From positions 196,132 through 231,313 of the forward strand of contig NZ_BMKE01000002.1 in the NCBI RefSeq assembly GCF_014643915.1: a stretch of 35,182 nucleotides of DNA, in the 5' to 3' direction. Source of the DNA: Oceanisphaera marina. GTDB taxonomy: Bacteria > Pseudomonadota > Gammaproteobacteria > Enterobacterales > Aeromonadaceae. The notes under the pieces were generated by a model that saw nothing but the letters and a program-made list of their open reading frames with translations, ran no database searches and was not told where the DNA came from. Made by a program: the position numbers and the translations under genes. This document shows, in pieces, positions 19,374 to 28,208 of this stretch (position 1 is its first letter; each line of letters starts with the position of its first letter).

Positions 19374-20723
19374 ATGGAATTGCTTACCAACATATTAGGC
19401 ACCATCAACGGCGTGGTGTGGGGTGTCCCCATGTTGATCGGTATTTTGGGGCTGGGGCTCTATCTGCAACTGGGTTTGGGATTGATGCCCATTCGCAAGC
19501 TGGGTACCGGTTTTAAACTGCTGTTCAGCAAAACAGAAGTTGGCAGCGGCGAAATTTCCCCCTTTAATGCCTTGATGACGGCACTGGCCGCCACCATAGG
19601 GACGGGGAACATTGCCGGTGTGGCCACCGCCATCTTCTTTGGGGGTCCCGGAGCCCTGTTCTGGATGTGGATGACGGCACTGGTTGGCATGGCCACCAAA
19701 TATGCCGAAGCCGTGTGCGCGGTCAACTTTCGTGAAACCGATAAACGCGGCAACCACGTAGGTGGCCCCATGTATTACATCAAGAACGGTCTGGGTGCTA
19801 AATGGGCCTGGCTGGGGGTTGCCTTCGCCATTTTTGGCGGCTTTGCCGGCTTTGGTATTGGTAATACAGTGCAGGCCAACTCGGTCGCCGATGCTCTCGA
19901 TGCCTCTTTTGGCCTCTCGCACACCACCACCGGGATTGTCCTTATGGTGCTGGTGGGCCTGGTATTGATTGGTGGTATTCGCTGGATTTCGGAAGTGGCG
20001 GGTAAGCTGGTTCCGCTGATGACGGTCGCCTATTTTGCCGCCGGCCTGGTGGTACTGGCCATGTACATCACCGAACTGCCCGCCGCATTTGGCCTGATTT
20101 TCGAGCACGCCTTTACGCCGATTGCCGCTCAGGGCGGGTTTGCCGGTGCGGCAGTGTGGATGGCGATTCGCTTTGGTGTGGCCCGCGGGGTTTTCTCGAA
20201 CGAAGCCGGTCTGGGTAGTGCGCCGATTGCCCACGCCGCCGCCAAAACCGATAGCCCGGTGCGCCAGGGGCTGATTGCCATGCTGGGTACCTTTATCGAT
20301 ACCATTATCGTGTGCTCCATCACAGGCCTGGCCATTATTGTGACCGGCAGCTGGACCAGTGGTGAAGCGGGGGCATCGCTGACGACCCTGGCCTTCTCGC
20401 TGGCCATTCCCGGCGGTGAATATATCGTCTCGGTTGCTCTGGCCATTTTTGCTTTTACCACCATTCTGGGTTGGAGCTTTTATGGCGAAAAATGCGTTCA
20501 GTTTCTGTTTGGCGTCAAGGCCATAGTACCGTTTCGCATTGCCTGGGTTCTGGCATTGCCCATTGGCGCCACCCAATCGCTGGAATTTATCTGGCTGCTG
20601 GCGGACACCCTTAACGCCATGATGGCCATTCCCAACCTGATTGCCCTGGCCTTGCTAAGCCCGGTGGTGTTTCGTTTAACCAAAGAATACTTTGCCAAGC
20701 AAACACCCGTCACCAAACCTTAA
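19374..20723 (+). CDS. Sodium:alanine symporter family protein (AGCS)
   Basis: A 449-residue inner-membrane transporter with about 11 hydrophobic helices. The AGCS signature is seen as MTALAATIGTGNIAGVATAI (near 60-80). GGPMYYIKNGLG and VFSNEAGLGSAPIAHAAA are also family-typical. Members carry L- or D-alanine, glycine or serine with Na+. The start follows AGGAG at 19361-19365. dsdA lies 123 bp downstream on the same strand, suggesting that this transporter supplies a D-amino acid; the substrate itself cannot be read from sequence. Confidence 0.93.
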   Translation: MELLTNILGTINGVVWGVPMLIGILGLGLYLQLGLGLMPIRKLGTGFKLLFSKTEVGSGEISPFNALMTALAATIGTGNIAGVATAIFFGGPGALFWMWMTALVGMATKYAEAVCAVNFRETDKRGNHVGGPMYYIKNGLGAKWAWLGVAFAIFGGFAGFGIGNTVQANSVADALDASFGLSHTTTGIVLMVLVGLVLIGGIRWISEVAGKLVPLMTVAYFAAGLVVLAMYITELPAAFGLIFEHAFTPIAAQGGFAGAAVWMAIRFGVARGVFSNEAGLGSAPIAHAAAKTDSPVRQGLIAMLGTFIDTIIVCSITGLAIIVTGSWTSGEAGASLTTLAFSLAIPGGEYIVSVALAIFAFTTILGWSFYGEKCVQFLFGVKAIVPFRIAWVLALPIGATQSLEFIWLLADTLNAMMAIPNLIALALLSPVVFRLTKEYFAKQTPVTKP

Positions 20724-20803
20724 ATTTCCAATGGGGAGCGAGCCCGACTCCTCCCCACTTTCCTGCCCACCTCGTTCTGCTCTCCGTTTTTTCATCAATG
20801 GCC

Positions 20804-20812
20804 TGATATACT
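20804..20812 (+). promoter_or_regulatory. Possible extended -10 promoter of dsdA
   Basis: TGATATACT reads as TG-n-TATACT, an extended -10 element, 35 bp before the dsdA ATG. No good -35 hexamer is present, which is normal for this promoter class. Confidence 0.45.
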
Positions 20813-20846
20813 GTGCTGTGTTCAGCATATTTTTCAGGATCATGAC

Positions 20847-22217
20847 ATGCACTCTCATCCTCACTACAGCAAAGAAGCCATTCGCGAACTCTGCCGCGCC
20901 AATCCGTTATTGGATGAATTGATGGCCCTCAGCCCTGTCAGCTGGTTTAATCCAGAGCGCCAACCCACAGAGCAGGCTCTGGCTGCGGTGGGCCTGACCG
21001 CCGAAGACGTGATTGATGCCAGCCTGCGGCTGGATCGCTTTGCACCCTACTTTTGTGCCGCCTTTCCCGACACCATGGCCAGCCACGGTCTGTTGGAGTC
21101 ACCGCTGCAAGCGGTGCCCGCCATGCAGCAGGCAATGGAGAATCGTTTTCAACAACCGCTGGGCGGTCAGTTATGGCTAAAGCTCGATAGTCAGTTGCCG
21201 ATTTCCGGCTCCATCAAGGCTCGCGGGGGGATTTATGAGGTGTTGCAGCACGCCGAAAAGCTGGCGCTAAAGGCCGGTCTGCTCCAGCGTACCGATAACT
21301 ATGCGCGGCTGCATAGCGAGGAGTTCAGGGCGTTTTTCAGTCAGTACCAGATTGCGGTCGGCTCTACCGGCAACCTGGGGCTGTCAATTGGCATGATTGG
21401 CGCCCGACTCGGCTTTAATACCAGCGTGCACATGTCGGCCGATGCCCGCCAGTGGAAAAAAGACCTGTTGCGTGCCCAGGGCGTGACTGTGGTGGAATAC
21501 CAAAGTGATTACTCGGTGGCGGTGGCCGAAGGGCGAGCTCAAGCCGAGCAAAACCCAAACTGCCACTTTGTGGACGACGAAAACTCGGTACAGCTGTTTT
21601 TAGGTTATGCCGTGGCCGGTGAACGACTGAAGGCGCAACTGGATCAGCAAGGCATCAAGGTCGATCGTAGCCACCCCTTGTTTGTCTATCTACCTTGTGG
21701 TGTAGGCGGAGGCCCGGGCGGCGTGGCCTTTGGCTTGAAGCTGGCCTTTGGCGATGCCGTGCATTGCATTTTTGCCGAGCCGACCCATTCGCCCTGCATG
21801 TTGCTGGGGGTTTACACCGGTCTGCACGATCAAATTTCGGTGCAGGACCTGGGTATCGATAACATTACCGCCGCCGATGGCCTGGCCGTGGGCCGGGCAT
21901 CGGGGTTTGTCGGTCGCACCATGGCTCCCATGCTCGATGGTTTTTATACCCTGAGCGACAAGGAGATGTTGTCCTTACTCGGCTTGCTGAATGAGCAGGA
22001 GCACATTCAGCTGGAGCCCTCGGCGTTGGCAGGCATGCCTGGTCCCTGGCGTGTGCTCGAAAACGAGAGTTATCTAAAACGTATGGGGCTTAACCCGGAG
22101 CGGCTGGCCAACGCTCATCATCTGGTGTGGGCCACCGGCGGCGGCATGGTACCAGCAGCAGAAATGGCCAGCTATCTGACACAAGCTGCGGCCTTAGCCA
22201 AACCAGCCGCTATTTAA
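20847..22217 (+). CDS. dsdA: D-serine dehydratase (ammonia-lyase)
   Basis: A 456-residue fold type II PLP enzyme that converts D-serine to pyruvate and ammonia. The Schiff-base Lys124 is in [15 protein letters not shown]. The substrate loop is [12 protein letters not shown], and the phosphate-binding glycine-rich loop is [15 protein letters not shown]. The C-terminal [13 protein letters not shown] is also DsdA-typical. Length is close to E. coli DsdA (442). AGGA at 20836-20839 sets the start at 20847; the ATG five bases earlier is out of frame. No dsdC regulator is nearby. The end overlaps the convergent lipoprotein gene by 24 bp. Confidence 0.95.
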   Translation: MHSHPHYSKEAIRELCRANPLLDELMALSPVSWFNPERQPTEQALAAVGLTAEDVIDASLRLDRFAPYFCAAFPDTMASHGLLESPLQAVPAMQQAMENRFQQPLGGQLWLKLDSQLPISGSIKARGGIYEVLQHAEKLALKAGLLQRTDNYARLHSEEFRAFFSQYQIAVGSTGNLGLSIGMIGARLGFNTSVHMSADARQWKKDLLRAQGVTVVEYQSDYSVAVAEGRAQAEQNPNCHFVDDENSVQLFLGYAVAGERLKAQLDQQGIKVDRSHPLFVYLPCGVGGGPGGVAFGLKLAFGDAVHCIFAEPTHSPCMLLGVYTGLHDQISVQDLGIDNITAADGLAVGRASGFVGRTMAPMLDGFYTLSDKEMLSLLGLLNEQEHIQLEPSALAGMPGPWRVLENESYLKRMGLNPERLANAHHLVWATGGGMVPAAEMASYLTQAAALAKPAAI

Positions 22218-22808
22218 GTCATCTTTGCACTGCCAGTATTGGCCCGCGTAGCGTTTGGCGCGGGCCTCTACTTTGCGCGAGACCTTTAACAACCAGCCTT
22301 TACGATTATGAGTACCGCGGCGATAGCCGCCCCAGCCATCGTGATAGTTCAGATACTGACCGTAGGCATCCCACTTTGATACCCCGTTGATTTTGCTGGT
22401 TTTACTCATGTACCACCCCATGAAGTCCATCGCATCGTCAAAATTGCTGCGACTGGCCCAGCCATTACCACTTTCTCGCTGATAATCCGCCCAAGTGGCT
22501 TTTTTTGCCTGAGCATAGCCGTAGGCATCCGAGGCTCGGCCATAAGGGATAAACAAAAAGTATCGCATCGGTGGCTGGGCATCATGCATAAAGCTGCTTT
22601 CCTGGTACATCATCGCCATGGTGACGTGCACCGGCGCGCCCCACTTTTCTCGGGCCTTGTTGGCAGATTTATGCCAGCTTTTGTGCTCATCGAAAATGGC
22701 ACAGATATTTTCCGGATTACGTGGCGGCGAGGCCGCACAACTGGTCAGTAACAGGGCACCCAGCAGATACAGGGTCGCTTTTACCATCAGATTCATTGGC
22801 TGGCTCAT
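22194..22808 (-). CDS. Lipoprotein with an SLT-type (lysozyme-like) transglycosylase domain
   Basis: A 204-residue protein. A type II signal (residues 1-23) ends in the lipobox LLTSC with Cys24, so it is probably outer-membrane anchored. Residues about 55-160 resemble the lysozyme-like SLT fold: [13 protein letters not shown] carries the probable catalytic Glu70 in the E-S-x-F motif, and [15 protein letters not shown] corresponds to the A-x-G-x-x-Q....T motif. This suggests lytic murein transglycosylase activity. The C-terminal part ([17 protein letters not shown]) is typical of a small uncharacterised gammaproteobacterial lipoprotein group. Several ATGs (22808, 22796, 22787) could start it; 22808 is a choice, not proven. 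Confidence 0.7.
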   Translation of the reverse strand: MSQPMNLMVKATLYLLGALLLTSCAASPPRNPENICAIFDEHKSWHKSANKAREKWGAPVHVTMAMMYQESSFMHDAQPPMRYFLFIPYGRASDAYGYAQAKKATWADYQRESGNGWASRSNFDDAMDFMGWYMSKTSKINGVSKWDAYGQYLNYHDGWGGYRRGTHNRKGWLLKVSRKVEARAKRYAGQYWQCKDDLNSGWFG

Positions 22809-22922
22809 TGTTTCGAATAAAACTAACGATAAATAGTGCCTGCTACCTTGCAAAACTTCCAGTGTGGCCGATGACTTATGGTCGGTTTATGGCGATTGAG
22901 GTGTTAAATGCCATCGCCGACT

Positions 22923-22950
22923 TTGTCATCAGTCATTGTCACAGTAGAAT
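22923..22950 (+). promoter_or_regulatory. Candidate promoter of the decarboxylase gene
   Basis: TTGTCA (22923-22928), 16-bp spacer, TAGAAT (22945-22950), 67 bp before the start codon. Confidence 0.45.
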
Positions 22951-23017
22951 GCTACCAAGCCGGCTTGGTTATCGAGCCCCTTTGCACACGCAAATACCGC
23001 ACACTCAAGGAATGTCG

Positions 23018-25276
23018 ATGCGCTTTTACTTCCCTATCATCATTATTGATGAAGACTTTCGATCCGAGAACACCAGTGGCTCGGGGATTCGCGAGCTGGC
23101 AGCCGCCATTGAAAAGGCCGGTATGGATGTTGTGGGATACACCAGTTACGGTGATTTAACCTCGTTTGCCCAACAGCAAAGTCGTGCCGCCGGATTTGTA
23201 TTGTCCATTGATGACGAAGAGCTGGCCGGCAGCACCGAAGAAGCCCAGGCCGTATTGGCCCAGCTGCATCGTTTTGTTCAGCAGATCCGCCACCGCAATC
23301 CGGATATTCCCATTTATCTGTATGGCGAAACCCGTACCGCGCGCCATATTCCCAATGCTATCTTGCGCGAGCTGCACGGCTTTATTCACATGCACGAAGA
23401 TACGCCGGACTTTGTGGCTCGCCATATTATTCGTGAAGCAAAAGGTTACCTGGACAGCCTGGCACCGCCCTTCTTTAGGGCGCTGACTCATTATGCCCAG
23501 GACGGCTCCTATTCCTGGCATTGCCCGGGGCATTCCGGCGGCGTGGCGTTCTTGAAATCCCCCGTAGGCCAGATGTTTCACCAGTTTTTTGGTGAAAACA
23601 TGCTGCGAGCCGACGTATGCAACTCGGTCGACGAGCTGGGGCAATTGCTGGATCATACCGGCCCGGTGGCGGCAAGCGAGCGTAATGCGGCGCGGATCTT
23701 TAACGCCGATCATCTGTATTTTGTGACCAACGGCACCTCCACCTCCAACAAAATTGTCTGGCATTCAACCGTGGCTCCGGGCGACATAGTGGTGGTGGAC
23801 CGTAACTGTCACAAGTCGATTCTGCACGCCATTATGATGACGGGTGCCGTGCCGGTGTTCTTGATGCCCACTCGTAACCATTACGGCATTATTGGCCCCA
23901 TTCCGCGCAGCGAATTCGAGCCGGCGCGCATTCGCGAAAAAATGCAGGCCAATCCCTTCTGTCGCGAGCTGTTGGCGAAAAATCCGGATCTCAAGCCACG
24001 GGTGCTGACCATTACCCAGTCTACCTACGACGGTATTCTGTATAACGTAGAAGAAATCAAAAATCTGCTCGATGGCGAAATTGAAACCCTGCACTTTGAT
24101 GAGGCCTGGCTGCCTCATGCCGCCTTCCACGATTTTTATGGCGATTATCACGCCATTGGCGAAAACCGCCCGCGCTGTGAAGACTCGATGATTTTTGCCA
24201 CCCAATCGACCCACAAGATGCTGGCCGGTCTGTCCCAGGCGTCACAAATACTGGTACAGGATGGCAATGCCAATCGCCTCGATAGAGATGTGTTCAACGA
24301 AGCCTATTTGATGCACACCTCCACCAGCCCGCAGTACGCCATTATTGCCTCCTGCGATGTGGCTGCCGCCATGATGGAAGCGCCAGGCGGTACGGCTCTT
24401 GTAGAAGAGTCGCTGTCGGAAGCACTGGAATTCAGACGCGCCATGCGCAAGGTGGGTGATGAATACGGCAGCGACTGGTGGTTCAAGGTGTGGGGGCCGG
24501 ATGATTTGACCGACCACGGTCTGGATGATCGCGACGCCTGGATGCTGCACGCCGGCGAAAGCTGGCATGGCTTTGGCAATGTGGAGTCTGGCTTTAATCT
24601 GCTCGACCCCATCAAGGCCACCATTTTAACCCCGGGCCTGAATATGGAAGGCGACTTTGCCGACTCCGGTATGCCGGCGGTGGTGGTCACCAAGTACCTG
24701 GCCGAACACGGCATCGTGATCGAAAAAACCGGTCTTTATTCCTTCTTTATCATGTTTACCATCGGCATTACCAAAGGCCGCTGGAACAGCATGGTAACCG
24801 AATTGCAGCAGTTCAAGGACGATTACGATCACAACGTGCCCTTGTGGAAGGTGCTGCCCAAGTTCATTCAAAGCCACCCCAGCTACGAGCGCGTGGGCTT
24901 GCGTGACTTGTGCGATCACATTCATCAAATCTACAAAGAAAATAACGTGGCCAAGCTGACCACGGAAATGTATTTGTCCGACTTGATCCCATCCATGAGA
25001 CCCGCAGACGCCTTTGCCAAAATGGCGCACAAGCAGATAGAGCGAGTTCCGATCGACGAACTGTCGGGACGCACTACGGCGGTCATGGTGGCACCCTACC
25101 CACCCGGTATTCCGCTATTGATCCCGGGCGAGGTATTTAACGATACCATTATCAGCTACCTTAAATTTGCTCGTGAGTTCAATGGCCGCTTCCCGGGTTT
25201 TGAAACCTATATTCATGGCCTGGTAGCCGAAGAGCGTAACGGACAAACCCATTATTTTATCGACTGTATTTGCTAA
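23018..25276 (+). CDS. Orn/Lys/Arg decarboxylase, LdcA-like (probable lysine decarboxylase)
   Basis: A 752-residue PLP-dependent group III decarboxylase. An N-terminal response-regulator-like wing domain (1-130: FPIIIIDEDFRSENTSGSG) precedes the PLP core with SYSWHCPGHSGG, SLLDHTGP-like QLLDHTGPVAAS, NGTSTSNKIV and DRNCHKSI. The Schiff-base Lys400 is in ATQSTHKMLAG. The C-terminal domain has PYPPGIPLLIPGE. By recalled sequence it looks closer to Pseudomonas LdcA than to E. coli CadA or AdiA, so lysine is the likeliest substrate, with arginine or ornithine possible. No cadB- or adiC-type antiporter sits beside it, which argues against a classical acid-stress operon. The start is set by AAGGA at 23007-23011; upstream frame is unconserved. 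Confidence 0.88.
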   Translation: MRFYFPIIIIDEDFRSENTSGSGIRELAAAIEKAGMDVVGYTSYGDLTSFAQQQSRAAGFVLSIDDEELAGSTEEAQAVLAQLHRFVQQIRHRNPDIPIYLYGETRTARHIPNAILRELHGFIHMHEDTPDFVARHIIREAKGYLDSLAPPFFRALTHYAQDGSYSWHCPGHSGGVAFLKSPVGQMFHQFFGENMLRADVCNSVDELGQLLDHTGPVAASERNAARIFNADHLYFVTNGTSTSNKIVWHSTVAPGDIVVVDRNCHKSILHAIMMTGAVPVFLMPTRNHYGIIGPIPRSEFEPARIREKMQANPFCRELLAKNPDLKPRVLTITQSTYDGILYNVEEIKNLLDGEIETLHFDEAWLPHAAFHDFYGDYHAIGENRPRCEDSMIFATQSTHKMLAGLSQASQILVQDGNANRLDRDVFNEAYLMHTSTSPQYAIIASCDVAAAMMEAPGGTALVEESLSEALEFRRAMRKVGDEYGSDWWFKVWGPDDLTDHGLDDRDAWMLHAGESWHGFGNVESGFNLLDPIKATILTPGLNMEGDFADSGMPAVVVTKYLAEHGIVIEKTGLYSFFIMFTIGITKGRWNSMVTELQQFKDDYDHNVPLWKVLPKFIQSHPSYERVGLRDLCDHIHQIYKENNVAKLTTEMYLSDLIPSMRPADAFAKMAHKQIERVPIDELSGRTTAVMVAPYPPGIPLLIPGEVFNDTIISYLKFAREFNGRFPGFETYIHGLVAEERNGQTHYFIDCIC

Positions 25277-25289
25277 CCGCAGTCACCTT

Positions 25290-25316
25290 AAGGCGCTTTC
25301 ATTGTAAGCGCCTTTT
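25290..25316 (+). terminator. Terminator after the decarboxylase gene
   Basis: The stem AAGGCGCTT/AAGCGCCTT with a 7-base loop and trailing TT, 13 bp after the stop. Confidence 0.8.
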
Positions 25317-25409
25317 ACGTTGGATGCATAAACAACGGCACCGGATCACATTGTGAGGGTTTAATGTCGGGTTGTTATTATTTCCCCTGCTATATCATTG
25401 ATTAATTTT

Positions 25410-25478
25410 CTGTTCGCTCTATTAATAGCACTGCACGGCAAAAGGCATTTGCCGGATAAGTTATGTCCGGGCGAACAG
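25410..25478 (+). other. Foldable leader of oppA
   Basis: The perfect 8-bp stem CTGTTCGC (25410-25417) with GCGAACAG (25471-25478) encloses a hairpin CGGCAAA/TTTGCCG (25436-25454). The structure ends 6 bases before the AAAGGAG ribosome site (25484-25490). The arrangement could expose or hide the ribosome site, or offer a small-RNA target. In enterics oppA is repressed by GcvB RNA; that this applies here is inference. Confidence 0.5.
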
Positions 25479-25497
25479 GCTTAAAGGAGTAAGCAAG

Positions 25498-27123
25498 ATG
25501 ACACTGAAAAAAATCGCACTCGTACCCGTCTTGATGAGCGCATCCCTGTTGGCAATGACAGCGTCGACTCTGGCTGCAGACGTACCGGCCGGCATCGCCC
25601 TGGCCAAGCAGCAACATCTGGTAAAAGACAATGGCGCCGAGCCCGCCACTCTGGATCCGCACAAAACCGAAGGGGTACCGGGTGCCAACGTGCAGCGAGA
25701 CTTGTTCGAGGGTCTGGTGACCTCGGGCCCTAACGGAGAAACCTTGCCCGGCGTGGCCGAGCGTTGGGAAACCAACGACAACAAACGGTTTGTGTTTCAC
25801 CTGCGCGCCAATGCCAAGTGGTCTAACGGCGAGCCGGTCACGGCCCGGGATTTTGAATACAGCTTTAAACGCGCCATCGCCCCTGACACCGCCTCGCCTT
25901 ACGCCTGGTATCTGGAAATTCCCACCATTGTAAACGCCTCGGCCATTCTCAAAGGCGAAAAAGAGCCAACAACTCTGGGCATCAAGGCGCTGGACGAACA
26001 TACCCTGGAAATACAGCTAGAACAGCCTGTGCCCTACTTCGTCACCATGCTCTCGCACACCACCACCTATCCGATTTATCGCCCAGCCGTTGAGCAACAT
26101 GGTGACAACTGGACCAGACCCGGCAATCTGGTGTCTAACGGCGCTTATACCTTATCCAGCTGGCGGGTAAACGAAAAAATCGAACTGGTGCGTAATACCC
26201 ATTATTGGGATAACGAGCACACTGTCATCGACCAGGTAGATTACTTACCTATTACCTCACAAAACGCCGCCATGAACCGGTTCTTGGCTGGCGAATTGGA
26301 CTTGACCAATGAAATACCCATCGAGCACTTTAAACGGTTAAACAAAGATCACCCCGAATCGGTCAGCATCACCGGCTATGTAGGTACCTATTACTATACC
26401 TTTAACACCCAAAAGCCCCCCTTCGATGACGTACGCGTGCGCAAGGCGCTGTCTTATGCCATTGACCGCGATATTATCGCCAGGCTGGTGATGGGCCAGG
26501 GTGAACTTCCCGGTTACACCCTGACCCCGGAAATCGTCGATGGTTTTACTCCCCCCAGGCTGGATTGGGCCAACTGGACCCAAGCCGAGCGTAATGCCAG
26601 GGCGCTGGCGCTGCTTGATGAAGCCGGCTTCAATAAACAGAACCCGCTTAAATTCGAGCTGCTGTACAACACCAGCGAGAACCATAAAAAGGTCGCGGTC
26701 GCCGTGGCGTCCATGTGGAAGAAAACCCTGGGCGCCGAGGCCGAGCTGGTTAACCAGGAATGGAAAACCTACCTGGATACCAAAACCCAAGGCAACTTCG
26801 ATGTGGCCCGTGCCGGTTGGATTGCCGATTATAACGAAGCCTCTTCCATGCTGGACTTGCAACAAACCACCCATGGCAACAACGATGGCAAATACTCCAG
26901 CCTGCAGTATGACGAGCTGATGAAAGCGACCCGTTCCATTGTGGATGCCGATGCCCGTAACGCCAAATACACCCAGGCCGAAGAAATTCTGGCCGCCGAC
27001 ATGCCGATAGCGCCTATTTATCAGTACGTGACGGCTCGCCTGGTGCAACAACGGCTCGGCGGCTACCCCAATAATCCACTCAATAACCTCTATTCGAAAG
27101 ACATGTATATCAAGGCGGAGTAA
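25498..27123 (+). CDS. oppA: Oligopeptide ABC transporter substrate-binding protein
   Basis: A 541-residue periplasmic SBP of the SBP_bac_5 family that captures peptides. The signal peptide MTLKKIALVPVLMSASLLAM...LA is followed by family strings GAEPATLDPHKTEGVPG, DLFEGLVTSGPNG, WSNGEPVTARDFEYSFKRAI and VRKALSYAIDRDII. The length is typical of OppA. AAAGGAG at 25484-25490 gives a very good ribosome site. It is the first gene of oppABCDF; a strong intercistronic hairpin after it probably keeps it more abundant than the membrane genes. Confidence 0.95.
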   Translation: MTLKKIALVPVLMSASLLAMTASTLAADVPAGIALAKQQHLVKDNGAEPATLDPHKTEGVPGANVQRDLFEGLVTSGPNGETLPGVAERWETNDNKRFVFHLRANAKWSNGEPVTARDFEYSFKRAIAPDTASPYAWYLEIPTIVNASAILKGEKEPTTLGIKALDEHTLEIQLEQPVPYFVTMLSHTTTYPIYRPAVEQHGDNWTRPGNLVSNGAYTLSSWRVNEKIELVRNTHYWDNEHTVIDQVDYLPITSQNAAMNRFLAGELDLTNEIPIEHFKRLNKDHPESVSITGYVGTYYYTFNTQKPPFDDVRVRKALSYAIDRDIIARLVMGQGELPGYTLTPEIVDGFTPPRLDWANWTQAERNARALALLDEAGFNKQNPLKFELLYNTSENHKKVAVAVASMWKKTLGAEAELVNQEWKTYLDTKTQGNFDVARAGWIADYNEASSMLDLQQTTHGNNDGKYSSLQYDELMKATRSIVDADARNAKYTQAEEILAADMPIAPIYQYVTARLVQQRLGGYPNNPLNNLYSKDMYIKAE

Positions 27124-27136
27124 TGCCCGCAGCCAA

Positions 27137-27159
27137 TGGCCGGTGCCCGTCACCGGCCA
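27137..27159 (+). other. Intercistronic hairpin between oppA and oppB
   Basis: A perfect 9-bp GC-rich stem TGGCCGGTG/CACCGGCCA with a CCCGT loop and no T-run. It looks like a 3'-stabilising or attenuating hairpin rather than a full terminator. A second weaker stem GTAAGCG/CGCTTAC (27220-27246) lies nearer to oppB. Confidence 0.65.
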
Positions 27160-27278
27160 GCTTTGCAACAACCAGGCTGAGGCCACCATGGGATCTGATC
27201 GCGAATAAACGACCACTTGGTAAGCGTCTTGCTCCAGATCGCTTACGCCTTTCATGGCCAAGGCCAACAGGATAAATC

Positions 27279-28199
27279 ATGATTAGATTTATAATAAAAC
27301 GGCTGCTGGAAGCCATTCCTACCCTGCTGGTGTTGATCACCATTTCCTTTTTCATGATGCGCTTTGCCCCGGGCAACCCCTTTAGCTCGGAGCGCAGCCT
27401 GCCACCGGAAGTACTGGCCAATATTGAAGCCAAATACGGCTTCGACAAACCCGTGATCGAGCAGTACTTCGGTTATCTGGGTAACCTGTTGCAGGGCGAT
27501 TTGGGGCCCTCTTTCAAATACAAGGATTTTTCGGTTAACGAGCTGGTGGCTCAGGCACTGCCGGTATCCGCAGAAATCGGTCTTTATGCCTTTTTTGGGG
27601 CCGTTTTGTTCGGGGTAACGCTGGGGATTATTGCGGCACTAAAACAAAACAGCTGGCTGGATTATCTCACCATGTCCACCGCCATGGTGGGCGTGGTGAT
27701 CCCAAGCTTTGTGCTGGCCCCCATCCTGGTGCTGATATTCGCCATCACCCTTAAATGGTTGCCCGCCGGCGGCTGGAACGACGGGGCTGCGCCCTATTTA
27801 GTGCTGCCGGTCATTGGCATGATGATGCACTACATTGCCACCATAGCCCGTATTACCCGGGGCTCCATGATTGAAACCATGAACGCCAACTTCATTCGTA
27901 CCGCTCGCGCCAAGGGGCTGCCACTGCGCCGTATTATTTTACGCCATGCGCTGCGCCCCGCCATGTTGCCGGTGGTGTCTTACCTGGGCCCGGCTTTTGT
28001 CGGCATTATTACCGGCTCTGTGGTCATCGAAACCATCTTTGGCCTGCCCGGTATTGGCCAGCTGTTTGTGAATGGCGCCCTGAACCGCGACTACTCCATG
28101 GTGCTGGGGCTGACCATTTTAATCGGCGCCCTCACCGTTACCTTTAATGCCCTGGTCGATATTCTGTATGCGGTTATCGACCCTAAAATTCGCTACTAG
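27279..28199 (+). CDS. oppB: Oligopeptide ABC transporter permease OppB
   Basis: A 306-residue inner-membrane permease with six hydrophobic segments. The N-terminal MIRFIIKRLLEAIPTLLVLI and MMRFAPGNPF are the OppB/DppB hallmark. The cytoplasmic EAA loop is IRTARAKGLPLRRIILRHAL. It pairs with OppC to form the channel. The ribosome site AGGA lies 7 bases upstream. Confidence 0.95.
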   Translation: MIRFIIKRLLEAIPTLLVLITISFFMMRFAPGNPFSSERSLPPEVLANIEAKYGFDKPVIEQYFGYLGNLLQGDLGPSFKYKDFSVNELVAQALPVSAEIGLYAFFGAVLFGVTLGIIAALKQNSWLDYLTMSTAMVGVVIPSFVLAPILVLIFAITLKWLPAGGWNDGAAPYLVLPVIGMMMHYIATIARITRGSMIETMNANFIRTARAKGLPLRRIILRHALRPAMLPVVSYLGPAFVGIITGSVVIETIFGLPGIGQLFVNGALNRDYSMVLGLTILIGALTVTFNALVDILYAVIDPKIRY

Positions 28200-28208
28200 G
28201 AGCCTGTG

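Noticed and set aside
19395-20576. 393-codon minus-strand frame opposite the AGCS symporter
   Set aside because: Antisense shadow caused by codon composition; rich in Gly, Gln, Asn and His, with no domain.
25346-25356. TCACATTGTGA as a CRP site upstream of oppA
   Set aside because: The half-sites face the wrong way and lack the 6-bp spacer of TGTGA-N6-TCACA.
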